From NCBI GenBank assembly GCA_027596945.1, contig JADGJH010000003.1:1-59560 (forward strand): a stretch of 59,560 bases of DNA. The letters run 5' to 3'. Source of the stretch: Physocladia obscura (taxonomy: Eukaryota; Chytridiomycota; Chytridiomycetes; Chytridiales; Chytriomycetaceae). How positions within the stretch are numbered: the first letter of the stretch is position 1; each line of letters opens with the position of its first letter. The position numbers were made by a program, and so were the translations under genes. Shown in pieces: positions 1 through 12,669 of the stretch. The notes beneath the pieces are model-generated. The model did not search any database. It was given only the letters and a program-made list of their open reading frames with translations, and was not told the DNA's origin.

Positions 1-255
1 AAAAAAAATAAAAAACACAAAATAAAACCATTCACAGTTATCAAATAGTTTTAAAAAAATATAATATTCAAACAGCATTAATCAAAGTTGTGATAAATCG
101 AGGATTGGAGGGGAAAAAAAAATAATAAAAAAAATAACAAACAATTAGGAATAATATTACAACGATAATTTAAATTGAATAAAGATCTGGCAAGTTTCAA
201 ATACTCTCTTTGCAATCCCATATCACAACTATGTAATTGGATCTTATTAGAAGGC

Positions 256-3200
256 TCAATTCGACCAAATACTATTCGGCATCACAAAAATTGATTTTGC
301 CGTTGATATATTGCTGTACTGCTGTTGCTGCTGTTGCTTTTGCGGATTTGGCGGTTGCGGCATTTGCACTGGCTGCTGCTGTTGTTGCTGTTGCTGCTGC
401 TGTTGTTGTTGCAGCAGAATTTGATTCTGATTTTGATATTGCTGAAATATCAAATGCTGTTGATGAGAAGAAGCTATTTGCGTGTTCCAAAGTGTGTTTT
501 GTCCAATATTACTAGCGCTTTGTCTACGACCGGAATTGTACCCGTAACTACCCCCCATTACTTGATTGCTATCGTGAACATTTCCAACCCGTGCAGAATT
601 CCATCCTTCGCCGCTAACTGCGCCGCCGATATTTCCAAGACTAAGTCGTCTATTCATTGCATGTGGAGGCATGAATACAGAAGAGGGCTCTCCAGAAAAC
701 GCCATCGTGACACCCATTGAACTACTTGCAGCCACGTTATTCATAATTTGTTGATTAAAGCTCAAAACTGAAGCCATTGCATTATTCTGCACAATTGACT
801 TTGAATTCATCGGTGGGACAACTGGCTTAATTGGAATTGAACCTATAGCGTTAGCGCCACCGTAAAGATTTGATCGTTGTTCATTTCCATTCGCAAAAAC
901 GTTCGATGGGTTTGAGTTGTCACTTGTCCAGGTTGGTGTAGTTCCGTATCTTGGAGGAACTCCATTTGTTCTCAAAAATGGCAGAGGTATGTTTGCAGAA
1001 AAATCAGCGTTTGGAGACAGGTATTTCAATGCTTCAGAAGAATTAGCCATTCTTATGCTGGCATTTTGCGTTTCATAGCTGCTATTTGAGGCCATCATAG
1101 TTGCTGCCGGCGAGCTTCTGGCACTTCCAGACGACAAAGTCAACGAAGACGAAACATTCGAATACTGCTGTGGCAGTAGTGGCAATGGTGGTGGACCCCA
1201 GCGCGCAGGAACGATGTTTGTTTTTGAGTTTGGCCCCCACCTCGGAATATTATCAATATCTTTTTCCCAATTCGCACCTGTAGTAAAAGTATCTTGCTTG
1301 CGCGGCGGACTATCCCAGGTACATTTCAGAACCTCCATCAGCAAATTATCCTGTGTCGTAGTCATGGGAGCTTCAGGACTCGCTTGTAGCACCTTTATTG
1401 CAGGAAGCCATGGATTCTCAATATGTGATTTTGACATAAATCCTTGTGGCTGCTGTTGTATATTAGTCTGTGATGGTTGCCACTGCCACGGTCCTTCCCC
1501 GTTGAGCGAATCTTGTTCGTTTTTGGCATGACCAGCGTCGTTTCCAGAAAGGCTCCATCCGTCATACTTCTGCGCAAGTTGCGAGCTACTCATTAGTTGG
1601 GAGCGCGTGCGAAGAAGTGTTTTTTCGCTTCCTTCATTTGGACGTGTCAAAAAATGTTGCGGCTGTGGTTGTGGAGTTGAAGATAAGGATGCCTTGTAAA
1701 ATTCGATTGAGTTTAAACTACAGCTTTTTTTCAAAGCATGTGATGGTGCAAGCTGGCCAGTGCTTGCGCCAATACACGAAAATTCCAATTTATCAACTTT
1801 GATGGAATCGTTACGTTTGCGGCCCAGTTTTTCCAAGCGGCCTATCAAAATATAAAATAAGTTTAAATCACCAAGAAAAATTAATGGAAAAAAAATTTAC
1901 TTGGATCATACTCCACTTTCAGTTTTGCACCGTGAAATCTCTAAAGAAATGAAATTATTGGGCTTTTCTAAAAGAAACAAGCAAAGGGAAGACCGATTTA
2001 CCTCTCCATTCATTTTCAACACCGAATCGCGGTCCACCTCCCTGACATCCAGAAAAGCAAAGGGCCGTCTATCTGCACGCTTATTGTTCACAATCTTGCA
2101 TTTCAAAATCTGCATAGCCGAAATAAATAAATAAATGTCTTCATTCGCAAAAAAATAACTTACATTCAGATGACGAAATTTCGCTTTCAATTCAGACTCC
2201 GTCGTTTCATCAGGAAAATTACCAACCAAAATTGTGCATATCGATGAGTTCTAAAAGATCAAAATCAGTCAATTATTCGTGCGTGATTACACTGAGCAAA
2301 AAACTTGCGTCAATTTCCGACAACGAAATCTCAGTAAGATCGGATAATGTGTCGAATTCTCCATTATTTCCTTTGAATACAGAGCAAGACTCGGAAGTTG
2401 TTGCTTCAGATCCCATTGTAGATATGCTATTTCCACCGGAGAATCCGCCGCCACCGGCCACCCAGTTTGGCGTTCCAGCAGAATTATGATTGATATGGTT
2501 GTATATTGGGAACTGACGCGGATTGAACGGTTCAGGGTTTCCCCAGTTGTCGCTTGGCGATGATACACTGGAAGAGAGAGATGCTGCCTCACTCGAACGT
2601 TGGCCTGAAATATCCCAAGGATTACTTGCTGCACCGATACGCAAAAGCGGAATATGTGATTTGGAATCAGATTCTAGGTTTGAATTCGAAAACAACGGTT
2701 TTTGCTGGAGTCCTTTTAATTTGATTAATTATTTTCAGTAAACTTTAAAAATTGTAAAAACCGACCAATATTATTGATGGTATGGGAGACATTCCCGTCG
2801 ACAACATGAACTGCAACATAGCGTGAATCCATATCTTTCATTACAGCAACAGCTGGCAAAGGTACTTTGCTGTTATCCAAGTTTTGAAACGACAGATCAA
2901 GAAGTTTGTACAAATGTTGCTGTGTTTGACTTTTCGTTTTGAGTTAAAAGGCAAAAAAAATTTAAAAAATTAAAAATATAGGCAAATAAACAAGCGAAAA
3001 CACCCCACTTTGCCATATTAAAAACTTGACCCAAATAGTGATGAATGTATTGAAAAATTTGTTTCGAGGGTGAAATGGCATCATTCTTTGAAAAGTTGAG
3101 TACTAAGTCAACCTAAAGGGCAAAAAGAAAAATCAGTTTTGGACGAAAACAAAGTAAGTCAACATACTTCTAAAAATGACGCGAAAATTGACGTAAACGG

Positions 3201-4085
3201 CGCATAGCTATTCAATTCATCTACAATAGCAAGTCGAACTTCACTCTTCCCCAGTGGAGCAGACTGTTGCGACACAGTCATCACATTTAATAGCTCGTTC
3301 AACAGATGAAACGCCATATCTTCGATTTGCGTACTTATGGTTGAAGAATTAGGACCCATGGTAGGTATTACAGATGAAGGGAAATTAAAAAGACGTAAAA
3401 CGCAGTTATTAGGTTTAAGAACGGCAACGTTCGAGGTATTCGATAAAATATATAGATTTTGAACAGATAGAGATCCTTGGATGAATTTTGCGATGAGCGT
3501 AGACTGTGTTATTTTAATAAAAAACAAAAAATAAGCAACAAGCATAAACGGGTCAACAAGATTAAGATTTAAAAAAGTGGGAATTTACATCATCGTTGGG
3601 GCCTGGTATCACATAGATGGGAATCGGAATTTTTTTTTCGCCAGTGAGATATTCAATCAAATCTGCGGCTGAGGATCGCGCATTATTAAAATGTTGTTGG
3701 TTCCAGATGTTATCCGTAGATTTTCGTCTTTGAAGTATGACAGAAGTCGTTGAATAAGAGTGCAAAGCATCTTTCTCTGTTTTGAAAAAATTAATCGTCA
3801 AGCCACTCCGGCGAATTTGCAGGGTTTGTTTGCTTGCATAAACACACTCACCAAAAGAAAACCCAAAGTCTCCGCTCGCGTGAACAATGCAATCGGCGCC
3901 AGACTCGTGCGCGAGTTTCAACAGCTCAGAGACGCGACCTTTCAGTGAATGCTTGAGTTATTGCAAAAATTGGACTGATTCGAAAACATACCTTTGCAAT
4001 TAGAGACACAAAGAATTGTGCTATCACCGGAAAAGACCATATTTTGTTGGTCTATTGGATCGAAATTAGCGGGGCTGGCTTGCAT
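256..4085 (-). CDS. Metallophosphoesterase-like / RRM fusion protein, 10 exons, ~1095 aa
   Basis: Exons on the minus strand: 4085-3992, 3938-3589, 3503-3168, 3112-3002, 2919-2766, 2712-2291, 2250-2164, 2109-2002, 1940-1901 and 1841-256. All junctions are GT-AG and the frame closes exactly. Residues ~20-330 begin ILCVSNCKGRVSELL, then HASGDFGFS, VIPGPNDD and NLYILSN. This order resembles the fungal calcineurin-like phosphoesterase family that I recall as DUF2433. The usual metal ligands look altered (N in VSNCKG), so catalysis is doubtful. Residues ~494-566 form an RRM with RNP2 ILVGNF and RNP1 RPFAFLDV, split by two introns. The last ~500 residues are disordered and Ser/Asn/Gln-rich, with a polyQ block near 310-420. 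The start is the first ATG before the phosphoesterase domain. An RNA-binding regulatory role is inferred. The RRM is certain; the family name comes from memory. Confidence 0.85.
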
Positions 4086-5054
4086 GTTGTAAAACTTGAG
4101 TGGGTGGTGGTTTGATTTCTCTGCTTTTTTTTTTCTCTATTTGTTGTAATTGTGAATGCTTGTAAACTTCAAATATTACTTTCAATTTATGTTTCTAATA
4201 AGCAAATAAAAAAAAAAAAAGGTATTGAAGATTCAGACGGCAAGGGTAGAGTTAAATTCTCAAATGTACACTCAATTGCATAAATTAGAAAAACAGCATC
4301 TGGCTTTACGCAACTACACCAAATCACTCAAAGCATAGTACACGATTTCGAGCGAGTCTGAAACAATCGCTAGAACAAGTCTGCCAGTTTTTAATACATC
4401 AGAATTTTTTCGCGAAGCAAAAAATGACATTCAACGTAACTCTGCACATTCGCTGCCCCCCTGACTGATGGAACGCACGCGAACGAGATCAGCTTTAATG
4501 CTGGATGGGAAAAATGAATAACCAGGATATTGTTTCAAGTGAACAACAAAACAGAAAAAACCTATCGAATGAGATCAAGTCGCAAATCCGCACAGCTTTT
4601 ACAATGCAACGCTGATCACCGCGCGAACACAAAATCAGCCGAGTTCCGTCGGTTTCGATGCAAACTGCGTTTTCCCATCGCCGCAATGGACTGACAAGAT
4701 CTGCAATCACCACTTGTTCCATTTTAAATCAATTTTGAACAAACCAATCGAAAAACGAATCACATTATTCAAAATCCAATCGACGATGTCACTGGCATTA
4801 TTACCGTTGCAGCAATATCGACACATTCGGTAAAGCAACAAGTGGGAATTGGAAGCGTTGCCCTTCTTTGCAAATTTAGCTGTAAACAATAGCTATGCAA
4901 TTACAATGGCAAAACAACTACCCCCATAACATAATATTTTTAATTAGCTTAATTATTTTTTTCTTTCTTTTCATTCTTGTCATTTTCTTTGACTACTGCC
5001 AAATAACACGCACTGGGTTGTAGTTATGATAAAATTGAAAGGATTTTTGAGTAC

Positions 5055-5067
5055 TTCATGAATTTTC
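5055..5067 (+). promoter_or_regulatory. Perfect three-unit heat-shock element upstream of HSP70
   Basis: The sequence reads TTCATGAATTTTC, i.e. TTC-nn-GAA-nn-TTC, a perfect three-pentamer HSF1 binding site. It lies about 128 bp before a TATAAAA box and about 385 bp before the HSP70 ATG. The site is read directly; HSF1 control is inferred from the known consensus. Confidence 0.7.
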
Positions 5068-5194
5068 TTTATATTATAGTTGCAAGTGATTTTTGGAAGT
5101 TAAAAAAGATAATAATAATAAAAATTAATAATTTATGTTTTGCGCAAATGTTTCACCTCAATTTACTTAATCATTATTGTTCAAATTTTTGGCA

Positions 5195-5201
5195 TATAAA
5201 A
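5195..5201 (+). promoter_or_regulatory. TATA box of the 5.4-kb HSP70 gene
   Basis: TATAAAA lies 3' of the heat-shock element and about 250 bp before the start codon. The distance suggests a 5' UTR intron. A GTGCGT donor at 5317 and a TTTGCAG acceptor ending at 5451, directly before the ATG, would fit one of about 135 nt. Confidence 0.5.
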
Positions 5202-5451
5202 GCAACTTTTGATGTGGGAAACATCTGTCCGATTGAAATGAAAGGAGTCGGAAATTTGTTGAATTTTTTTTTTCTTTTTTTCATCCCTTTTTCCTCCAAA
5301 ACTCAAAAACATAAAGGTGCGTGTTTGTCTCAGCCCAGAGTGCAACAATCGAAAACCGTAGTCGCAACCGAATAGCCCCGGCCTCCTCTTCTCGCTTTTG
5401 CCTACGTCGCTACCTGTATTGTAATGCTAACCCACTACGTACTATTTGCAG

Positions 5452-7505
5452 ATGTCATCGAAAGCTGTCGGCATTGATTTGGGTACTACTTATTCGTGTG
5501 TCGGTGTATGGCAAAACGACCGTGGTATGTATTACAATTTACCGATTCTTTTTCGCTCACTGATGTTCTGCATTTTATAAATAGTCGAAATTATTGCCAA
5601 CGACCAGGGTAACCGTACCACCCCATCGTACGTTGCATTTTCTGACTCCGAACGATTGATTGGTGATGCTGCCAAGAATCAGGTCGCCATGTAAGAATAT
5701 TCTCTGATCACCTTCATTGTTTATTTTCCGATTTATTTTCCGAACTTGCAAAAATTGAAACAACACCAATTTTCAGGAACCCGCTCAACACTGTTTTCGA
5801 TGCCAAGCGTTTGATTGGTCGTCGTTTTAATGACATTGAGGTCCAGGCCGATATTAAGCACTGGCCATTCAAGGTTGTTAACAAGGAAACCAAACCGTTG
5901 ATTGAGGTTGAATTCAAGGGTGAGACAAAAACCTTCTCCCCAGAAGAAATCTCGTCAATGGTTCTCTTGAAGATGAAGGAAATTGCTGAAGCTTACCTTG
6001 GTGCCGCGGTCACTGAAGCTGTCGTTACTGTACCAGCTTACTTTAACGACGCTCAACGTACTGCCACTAAAGATGCCGGTGTTATCTCTGGACTAAATGT
6101 TCTTCGTGTTATCAACGAGCCAACTGCTGCCGCTATTGCCTACGGTCTCGACAAGAAGACTGTTGGTGCCAAAACTGTTCTCATCTTCGACTTGGGAGGT
6201 GGTACTTTCGATGTTTCCCTGTTGACCATCGAAGATGGAATCTTTGAAGTGAAAGCCACTGCCGGTGACACTCACTTGGGAGGAGAGGATTTTGACAACC
6301 GTCTTGTGTCCCACTTTGCTCAGGAATTTAAGCGCAAGCACAAGAAGGATCTTTCAGTTAACCCGCGAGCTCTACGTCGTCTCCGGACTGCTTGCGAACG
6401 TGCCAAGCGCACTCTTTCTTCTGCCACTCAAACTACCGTCGAAATCGACTCTCTTTTTGACGGTGTCGACTTTTACACTTCTATTACCCGTGCCCGTTTC
6501 GAGGAACTTTGCCAGGACCTCTTCAAGTCAACTGTTGACCCAGTTGATAAGGTTTTGAAGGATGCTAAGACGGACAAAGCCTCAGTTGATGACATTGTCC
6601 TAGTCGGAGGATCCACTCGTATTCCAAAGGTCCAGAAGCTTGTTTCCGACTTCTTTAACGGAAAGGAACTCAACAAGTCTATCAACCCAGATGAAGCTGT
6701 TGCATATGGTGCCGCTGTTCAGGCTGCTATCATGACCGGAGTTGCTTCTGAGCAAACAGAAAACATGATTCTTCTTGACGTTGCCCCACTTTCGCTGGGA
6801 ATTGAAACTGTCGGAGGAGTCATGACCCCAATCATTAAGCGGAACACCACTGTCCCAACAAAGCAAGCTGAAACTTTTTCCACCAACGCTGACAACCAAC
6901 CGGCTGTTCAGATCCAAATTTACGAAGGCGAACGTGCCCGCACGAAGGACAACAACCTCCTTGGACAATTTGAGCTCTCTGGAATTCCACCAGCCCCACG
7001 TGGAGTCCCACAAATTGATGTCACTTTCGACGTCGATGCCAACGGTATCCTGAACGTGTCTGCTGTCGACAAGTCCACTGGAAAGCAGAATAAGATCACC
7101 ATCACCAACGACAAGGGCCGTCTCACCAAGGAAGAAATCGAGCGAATGGTTTCCGAAGCCGAAAAGTTCAAGGCTGAAGATGATGCTGCTGGAGTTCGCA
7201 TTGCTGCCAAGAATGCATTCGAAACCTATGCCTACAATCTCCGTAACACGGTCGGTGAAGCCCGTGTATCAGCCAAACTAACAAAAGCGGACAAGCTGAA
7301 GCTAACCACTGTTATTGACGAGAGTATCAGATGGTTGGATCTTAATCAAGAGGCCGACAAGAATGAATACGAGCACAAGCGCAAAGAGCTTGAACGTACC
7401 GCTAACCCAATCATCTCTAAGATCTACGGAGGAGCTGCCACAGGACGTGCTGGTAAGGGTAAGGCTGCTGCTACGGCCGCTTCTGCTGCGGATGACCTGG
7501 ATTAA
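5452..7505 (+). CDS. Cytosolic-type HSP70 lacking the EEVD tail, 3 exons, 635 aa
   Basis: Exons 5452-5524, 5585-5690 and 5777-7505. It is an ATP-dependent chaperone of the Ssa/HSPA class. It has the N-terminal [16 protein letters not shown] phosphate loop, then [14 protein letters not shown], then [13 protein letters not shown], followed by the substrate-binding domain and lid. Length matches the family. The C-terminus is Ala/Gly-rich and ends ADDLD instead of EEVD, the motif that docks TPR co-chaperones such as Hop and CHIP. Both intron positions (after NDR, phase 1; inside the Met codon of VAMNP, phase 2) are identical to those of the second HSP70 at 41.8-43.9 kb, so the two are paralogues. 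A heat-shock element and TATA box lie upstream. Alternative: an Ssb-like role, since yeast Ssb also lacks EEVD, but the body looks Ssa-like. Confidence 0.97.
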
Positions 7506-8295
7506 ATTACTTATCATGACTTGAAATCGGTCAACAAAAAATAAATATTCAGTCCATAAATTTTGTTGTTTTTTTGTTCATTGCAAACTCTTAATCAAAG
7601 GTGAAGACTTTTTCACAGGAATTTCCAAACAATATTTGTTTAAATCTGGCAATTTCTAAATTTTATGTTAATAGAAGCTCGTTTATAAAAGACTGCAATA
7701 AATACGTAGAATCCAACTTAAACACAATTGACGAGTCTTTAAGCTGATAAGATAAAAAATTATTGGAGCAACGGGCTTAGAATAGGTGTTCTTGCTGATT
7801 TTCAGGATTTCGCTTGGTGTTAAACGTAAGTGATTGGAGTGTTAAAACCAAAATCCAACTCTCGGATATGCAAGGAGGTGTCCCATTCTCAAATTCCAAT
7901 TCCGAGTCAAACCCATACATTAAAGAGTCAAAGTGAGGTCTTTGGATATGAAGTGTCAAAACTAAATCGAATATTAGAGAGAAAAGAATAAAAAGATTGG
8001 GAAGTTGTTTCGAAAAGAGACTTATCTGTGTCTTCACTTTCGTCACCGAGTCTCCAAACGCCATTTAGATTCTCTATCTCTGTGTAATCGCAGAGGCGAG
8101 CTTTACGGAATAGTCACAAAGCCATTTTGCCCGAAACAAAATAAACCACTGCAACTTGAAAACTTTGAAAGAAAAAGAATAAAAGAATGGCATAAATGGA
8201 TTGTTCATTTCTACAAGCTCTAGAGTGACTGGGTTTGAGAAATAAGGACTTGTTCTGTGTAATTTTTCTTTGTGAAGAAATACACATTTATTTGA
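7506..8295. other. Intergenic, between two convergent 3' ends
   Basis: This is 3' flanking sequence of HSP70 (+) and of the 937-aa unknown gene (-). Short frames occur on both strands (7777-8064 minus, 8005-8223 plus) but show no domain, no splice support and no coding-like composition. I see nothing certain here. Confidence 0.5.
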
Positions 8296-11200
8296 TTATC
8301 GATTCCCCCGCCCTATGATTCCTTTTTTTATCATTGACCGGACGCTGTGTTTTTTAACCGTTTCTTTTTCAAGCCCTTTTTGGGGTATCGCAGAAGCTGC
8401 AGCAGATTTTCCTCGAGCTACTGTGGGATTCACAAAATTTTCACCAATTGCTGATGGGAATACGCCACCGCAAGAAGCGGAAATGTAAGTCAACATACCA
8501 TCGCCACTACTCGAATTCCCAAACTCATCTGGTGATAGATAAGTTCCAGGCGCGTGGCCGGTGGGCTCGATAATATAGGATTGCTTGTACGTCACAACAG
8601 GAATGGTGGTGAGCCTTATGCGTGCGGGCATAAGATGCGGTGGGACGGTTGGAGATGACAATGTGCCAAATTGTGAAAGGGCATTGCCACCATGTCCAGA
8701 AAGAGACGGCAGTGTTGCGTGTGCCATCATACCGAATGCCGGAGGATAGTATGATGCTGCAAACTGCGGCGGTTGTTGGCTCCAGAAAGTTCCTACGGTG
8801 GGGTTTGTATTTGCAGTGACAGGAATTTTTTTTGAAACACTTGGACTGGGCTTATTGATGATTGTTATCCGCGTTTTCGGAACTGTTTTAGGTTTTGGTG
8901 GCGGAACTGATGATTTCTTATTGGTGTCAAAATCATCATCCATAATAGATGCATTGATTCGTGATTTTGGGGGCGGCTGAACTTTTTGTGTAGCTCGCGT
9001 TATTAAAGCCTTTTTTATTGGGCTTTCCGGCGGTGGCGGTGGTGTTTCATCGTCATCCATGATACTTCTTGAATTGTACAATTTGGGTGTCGATGAAATC
9101 TTGGGTTTCAATTGACTATTTTTTGCAGTTGTGGTTGTATTTGTTTCTTCAACGGCAGACTGTGTTATATACTGTGTCAAGTATTTCACTGCTTCTGGAG
9201 ATACCATTCCATCACGTTCAGCAGCACGTATCGCTGATAAAGACAGAGAAAGCCGGTTGTTTTTTGTTGTCAGTGAATTTCTTGGGGAATCTGATTTTGG
9301 TGATTGGTTTCTCGTGGATGCTTTGGGAAATAAAAATAGTAAACCTTTGTTATATTTTCGTGCTATCCTATCTGAATATCGTTCTTGACTTGACGTGGAA
9401 TTATTTTCGTCATATTGTGACCGATCACGACGTGAAAAGTTTTCAGTATCCTCCAACTCAACGATGTGTTCATTTTGATAATGATCAACCTGGTAATTAA
9501 GTCAGGGAAAGTTTCAATAATTACAACTACATACTTCTGATCTAACTCCCAGTCGTTTTTGAAATAATAGCTGTTGCTGTTCCCCGTTTTTATCGTATAA
9601 ATCGTTTTGCTCTATCGATTTCGATATCCAATCATCTGAATCATGATGCCCAAATCTATGTATCGTATATATTTCTCCTTGATTCTCGTCATCCGTCAAT
9701 CCTGCAACAAGAGCCGTTGAGCCCCTATATGCAATGCTTCTGATAGCTTTCCGCCTCGATGATGGATTTCGAGCCAAATCCAATTGCCTTTTTTTTAATT
9801 TCAAGTGTTCCTCTTCTTTTTTGGCTTGCGCAGCATAATGCGGTGGCGGCGCAGGCTGATTTGCAACAACTCGTCGGTTTGAAGTGCTTTTTGAATTCGT
9901 CACAGGTCTACTATCGTTTTCAGGATCCAAAAGTCCCATTGCAGAAAACCCATCATTTGCCAATAGCTTCGCCCGAATCCGGCGTTGAAAAATTTCAGAT
10001 TCTGGTTCACGTGTACTCAATTTTTGAGATGCGAGTGGTTTTAGCGTTGTGACCTTTTTTGCCGATTTCAATGGTTCTGCGCGGTATTTTGGTTCCTCAA
10101 GTCTTCGTCGTTGTGGCTGAGGAGGTGAGAGAGATTTCGAAGTGGGTTGTTTGTAAACAGTTGTTGGCAATATAGGAGTAGAAAAAGTGTCAGCGAATTC
10201 GTTTGCTTCAGCAACTGGTTCTTGTATTTCTGGACTTGATTCAATACTTTCTATTTCCTCCTTTTCATTTTTCGAATTTGGTTTTTTCGCTTCTGATACT
10301 GTTTTCTCCACCACTTTCAGTTTCGATTTTTTGACTGTTATTTTCTCTACGTCTTTTATTGCCGCCGTATTCGATTTATTGGTTCCTTTTGGCGTCGTGT
10401 TAACTTTACGTGGAGGATCGACTTGCACCAATTTCTTTTTGGGAACAACAACTTTCTTCTTTGTTTCTGGTAAAATGGGCGATGAATTTTGATTAGCAGG
10501 GCTGCTATCAAAGGTAATACTATTTTCACGAATGCTATTAACATTGCCACTTTCTGTAATTTTTTCAAGCAGCTCCTCTTTGCTTTGGAAAGATTCTTTT
10601 TCGAATAATACTTTATCGATAACTTCGATATTTGATAATTGAATTGCAGCAGTTGCTGGACGCGGCAATCTTTCATCCATTGCAGAAACTTCGTTGATTG
10701 CGCTAAGTTGTTTATTTAATGGATTCGAGTGGGATGCATCGATTGGCTCAGCAGTTGCTGTTCGACTTCGTTGAGGCATTTTTTGAGGAGAAACACGATT
10801 ATTTGTTGGGCTGACATCATTGTTACCGTCATCTCCTTCTGACAGAAATTGAAATAAAACGATACGGTATTTAATGTTTGAAAACAATTTTTATAGAAAC
10901 ATAACTGTGTACCTTGACTATCTGTGAAATTTTCGTTTGAATTTCGCAAATTGTTTCCATCCGGTGTGAGATCCCCTTCATCAGGATCTGATATCGGTTC
11001 ATTTAATTCAGCGCGTTGCGGGTTTACTTCAGGTGCATGTAACGATAATCCAACGGATTTAATTTCTGGTGGCGGACTGTTGGGTTTCACAAAGAAATCT
11101 TTCCTGATGACTAAATCTGGGGACTTTTTTGGAAATATGCGAAAAGCAGTGACAATATACAAGAAGCCAAGCCAGTATCATCAGAGGTATTGGTGTTTTA

Positions 11201-11362
11201 ATTGGGAATTGAACATGTAAATCAATAAAATTTAAATCAATTTGACTCTCAACTGACCTTTGGATTCGAAGTCGGAAGTGTTGGAAGTTCAGAATTTGCA
11301 GTTAAATTTTCATTTTTCGTCTCTGCTGCTGTATTTGGAGTTTTTGCCTTCTTTCGAAACAT
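8296..11362 (-). CDS. Large disordered protein of unknown function, 4 exons, ~937 aa
   Basis: Exons 11362-11258, 11123-10913, 10838-9535 and 9489-8296 join in frame through GT-AG introns. I do not recognise it. It is Lys/Ser/Pro-rich and largely disordered. Features in order: a basic N-terminus (MFRKKAKTP); a stretch reading SPDLVIRKDFFVKPNSPP that looks conserved; a Lys/Glu-rich middle (KKKVVVPKKKL); a possible helical basic segment near 8.9 reverse-strand residues RRIRAKLLANDGFSAMGLL; then LKLKKRQLDLARNPSSRRK; two PPPPPESP/PPPKPK proline tracts; and a basic tail (VRSMIKKGIIGRGNR). There is no signal peptide or membrane segment. Proline tracts and basic repeats would fit a scaffold or cytoskeletal protein, but that is only a guess. 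Confidence 0.8.
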
Positions 11363-11449
11363 TTTTGACTGCAATGGAAGTGTTTTTTGAAAGACAAGGG
11401 ATTTTCAGCCATGAAAAAAAATAGTCCTTTGTTCTTTGGAAAAATTTAA

Positions 11450-11494
11450 ATGATGTACTAGTGCATTGCGCTAAATGATGCACTAGTGCATCAT
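11450..11494. repeat. Pair of palindromes upstream of the 937-aa gene
   Basis: Positions 11475-11494 are a perfect 20-bp palindrome with core TGCACTAGTGCA. A diverged copy (ATGATGTACTAGTGCATT) starts 25 bp earlier at 11450. The pair lies 88-132 bp before the ATG at 11362 and at the edge of the TE island. It could be an operator for a dimeric factor or a transposon end. Confidence 0.6.
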
Positions 11495-12669
11495 GTAGGA
11501 CAACGTAAAAATTCAGTAGTCGAATTTTGACATCTTGAGTGCAAATTTTTTTGACTCATAATACTAAATTTTGTGTCTTATTTTTTATCAATCTGTTTTT
11601 TTTGACCTCCATGGGTGTTCCAAAACTATTTAAACTCAAGCATTTTCTTCATTTTATTATTGTCCATTTTAAATAAAAGAAGTCTTTATTAAACATTAAA
11701 ACTCTCTTGTCATTTAGTTCTGAGAGACAAAGTATTGAATTAGCTAACTCAAGCCCATTTAGCAATTGGTAGCAAGTGTTGAATCCTGCATTGACAGATT
11801 GGTTTCAAACTGTTGGAATTTTATATCTCCACTTTTGGTTACAATGACCTATTTCCTCAGTCATATACTTTTCAAATAAACAAAACTTTCTCATCCAATT
11901 TAACAAAAATTGGATTTAAAGGTCTTCAACATTTATTATTTAATCTCATGCATTCAGTTTGTGTACCAAGACTATAATGCAACAGCAAGCTACTACACAA
12001 AGAATAGAAAGTGGAGGAACATCTAGAGGAGTGGCAATTGCGCTCACAAATTGCACATGATATGTAAATCTGCCAAACAATTACCAAAACTTATCAGAAA
12101 AGTTATATAGACCCAAAAAATGCAAAAATGACTTGCAAAAATATACCCTGAAGATAAATGAATTTGTGAGTGAAAGTACAATGATACAGAGACTCAAAAA
12201 CTACAAGAATATGGAATAAAGAAAGGGAGAAGGATCCTATTAGAATACCCTAAGAAACTTCCATCAAAGGAGGAGCAGCTATGCAAACCTCAAGATATAC
12301 AGCATATATGTGAACAATTCACAATACTTTTACAGGAAACTGAAAAAGTGTCGCTTGAAACAGCACATAAATCACTGCCAGGAAAACTGGGATAGCAACC
12401 CAACAAAATACCTGAAGAAAATTTTACTTTCACTATATTTTGTTGCAGGCAGGCTGCACGCAAACCAGTATTTCCAGTATTTCTGAGCAAGTATTTGTCA
12501 AGTCAAGAAAAATACAATTTTAAATTACAGTTGATTTAAAAATGAATGAGACAAGTGAAAAAACTTCCATTTTTTAATTGAAAATACTTGGTTATATTTA
12601 TGATGGCTCACATCAACATTCAGATCCACTTCTTTGGCACATTATTTGCATATGCTTGGAAGATTAAAG
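11495..12669. other. CpG-poor AT-rich region, start of a TE island
   Basis: No intact coding region is visible. CpG becomes scarce from about 11.5 kb onward, and short broken frames resemble the degenerate transposase that follows. The 5' end of that element probably lies here, but I could not find terminal inverted repeats by eye. Confidence 0.4.

Larger units (their letters stand above)
4086..5451. other. Divergent intergenic region, with a doubtful small ORF
   Basis: This is the shared upstream region of the phosphoesterase/RRM gene (-) and HSP70 (+). A minus-strand ATG at 4722 opens a frame that reads plausibly (DGTRLILCSRGDQRC) for about 57 codons. It then meets an intron-like GTTTTT...TAAAG stretch near 4563-4495 and stops shortly after. 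CpG is not depleted here. It could be a tiny gene or a fragment of one; I do not recognise it. The rest is AT-rich promoter sequence. Confidence 0.35.

Noticed and set aside
310..420. Plus-strand Leu- and Ala-rich ORFs at 237-720
   Set aside because: They are antisense readings of the CAG-repeat (polyQ) tail of the phosphoesterase/RRM gene.
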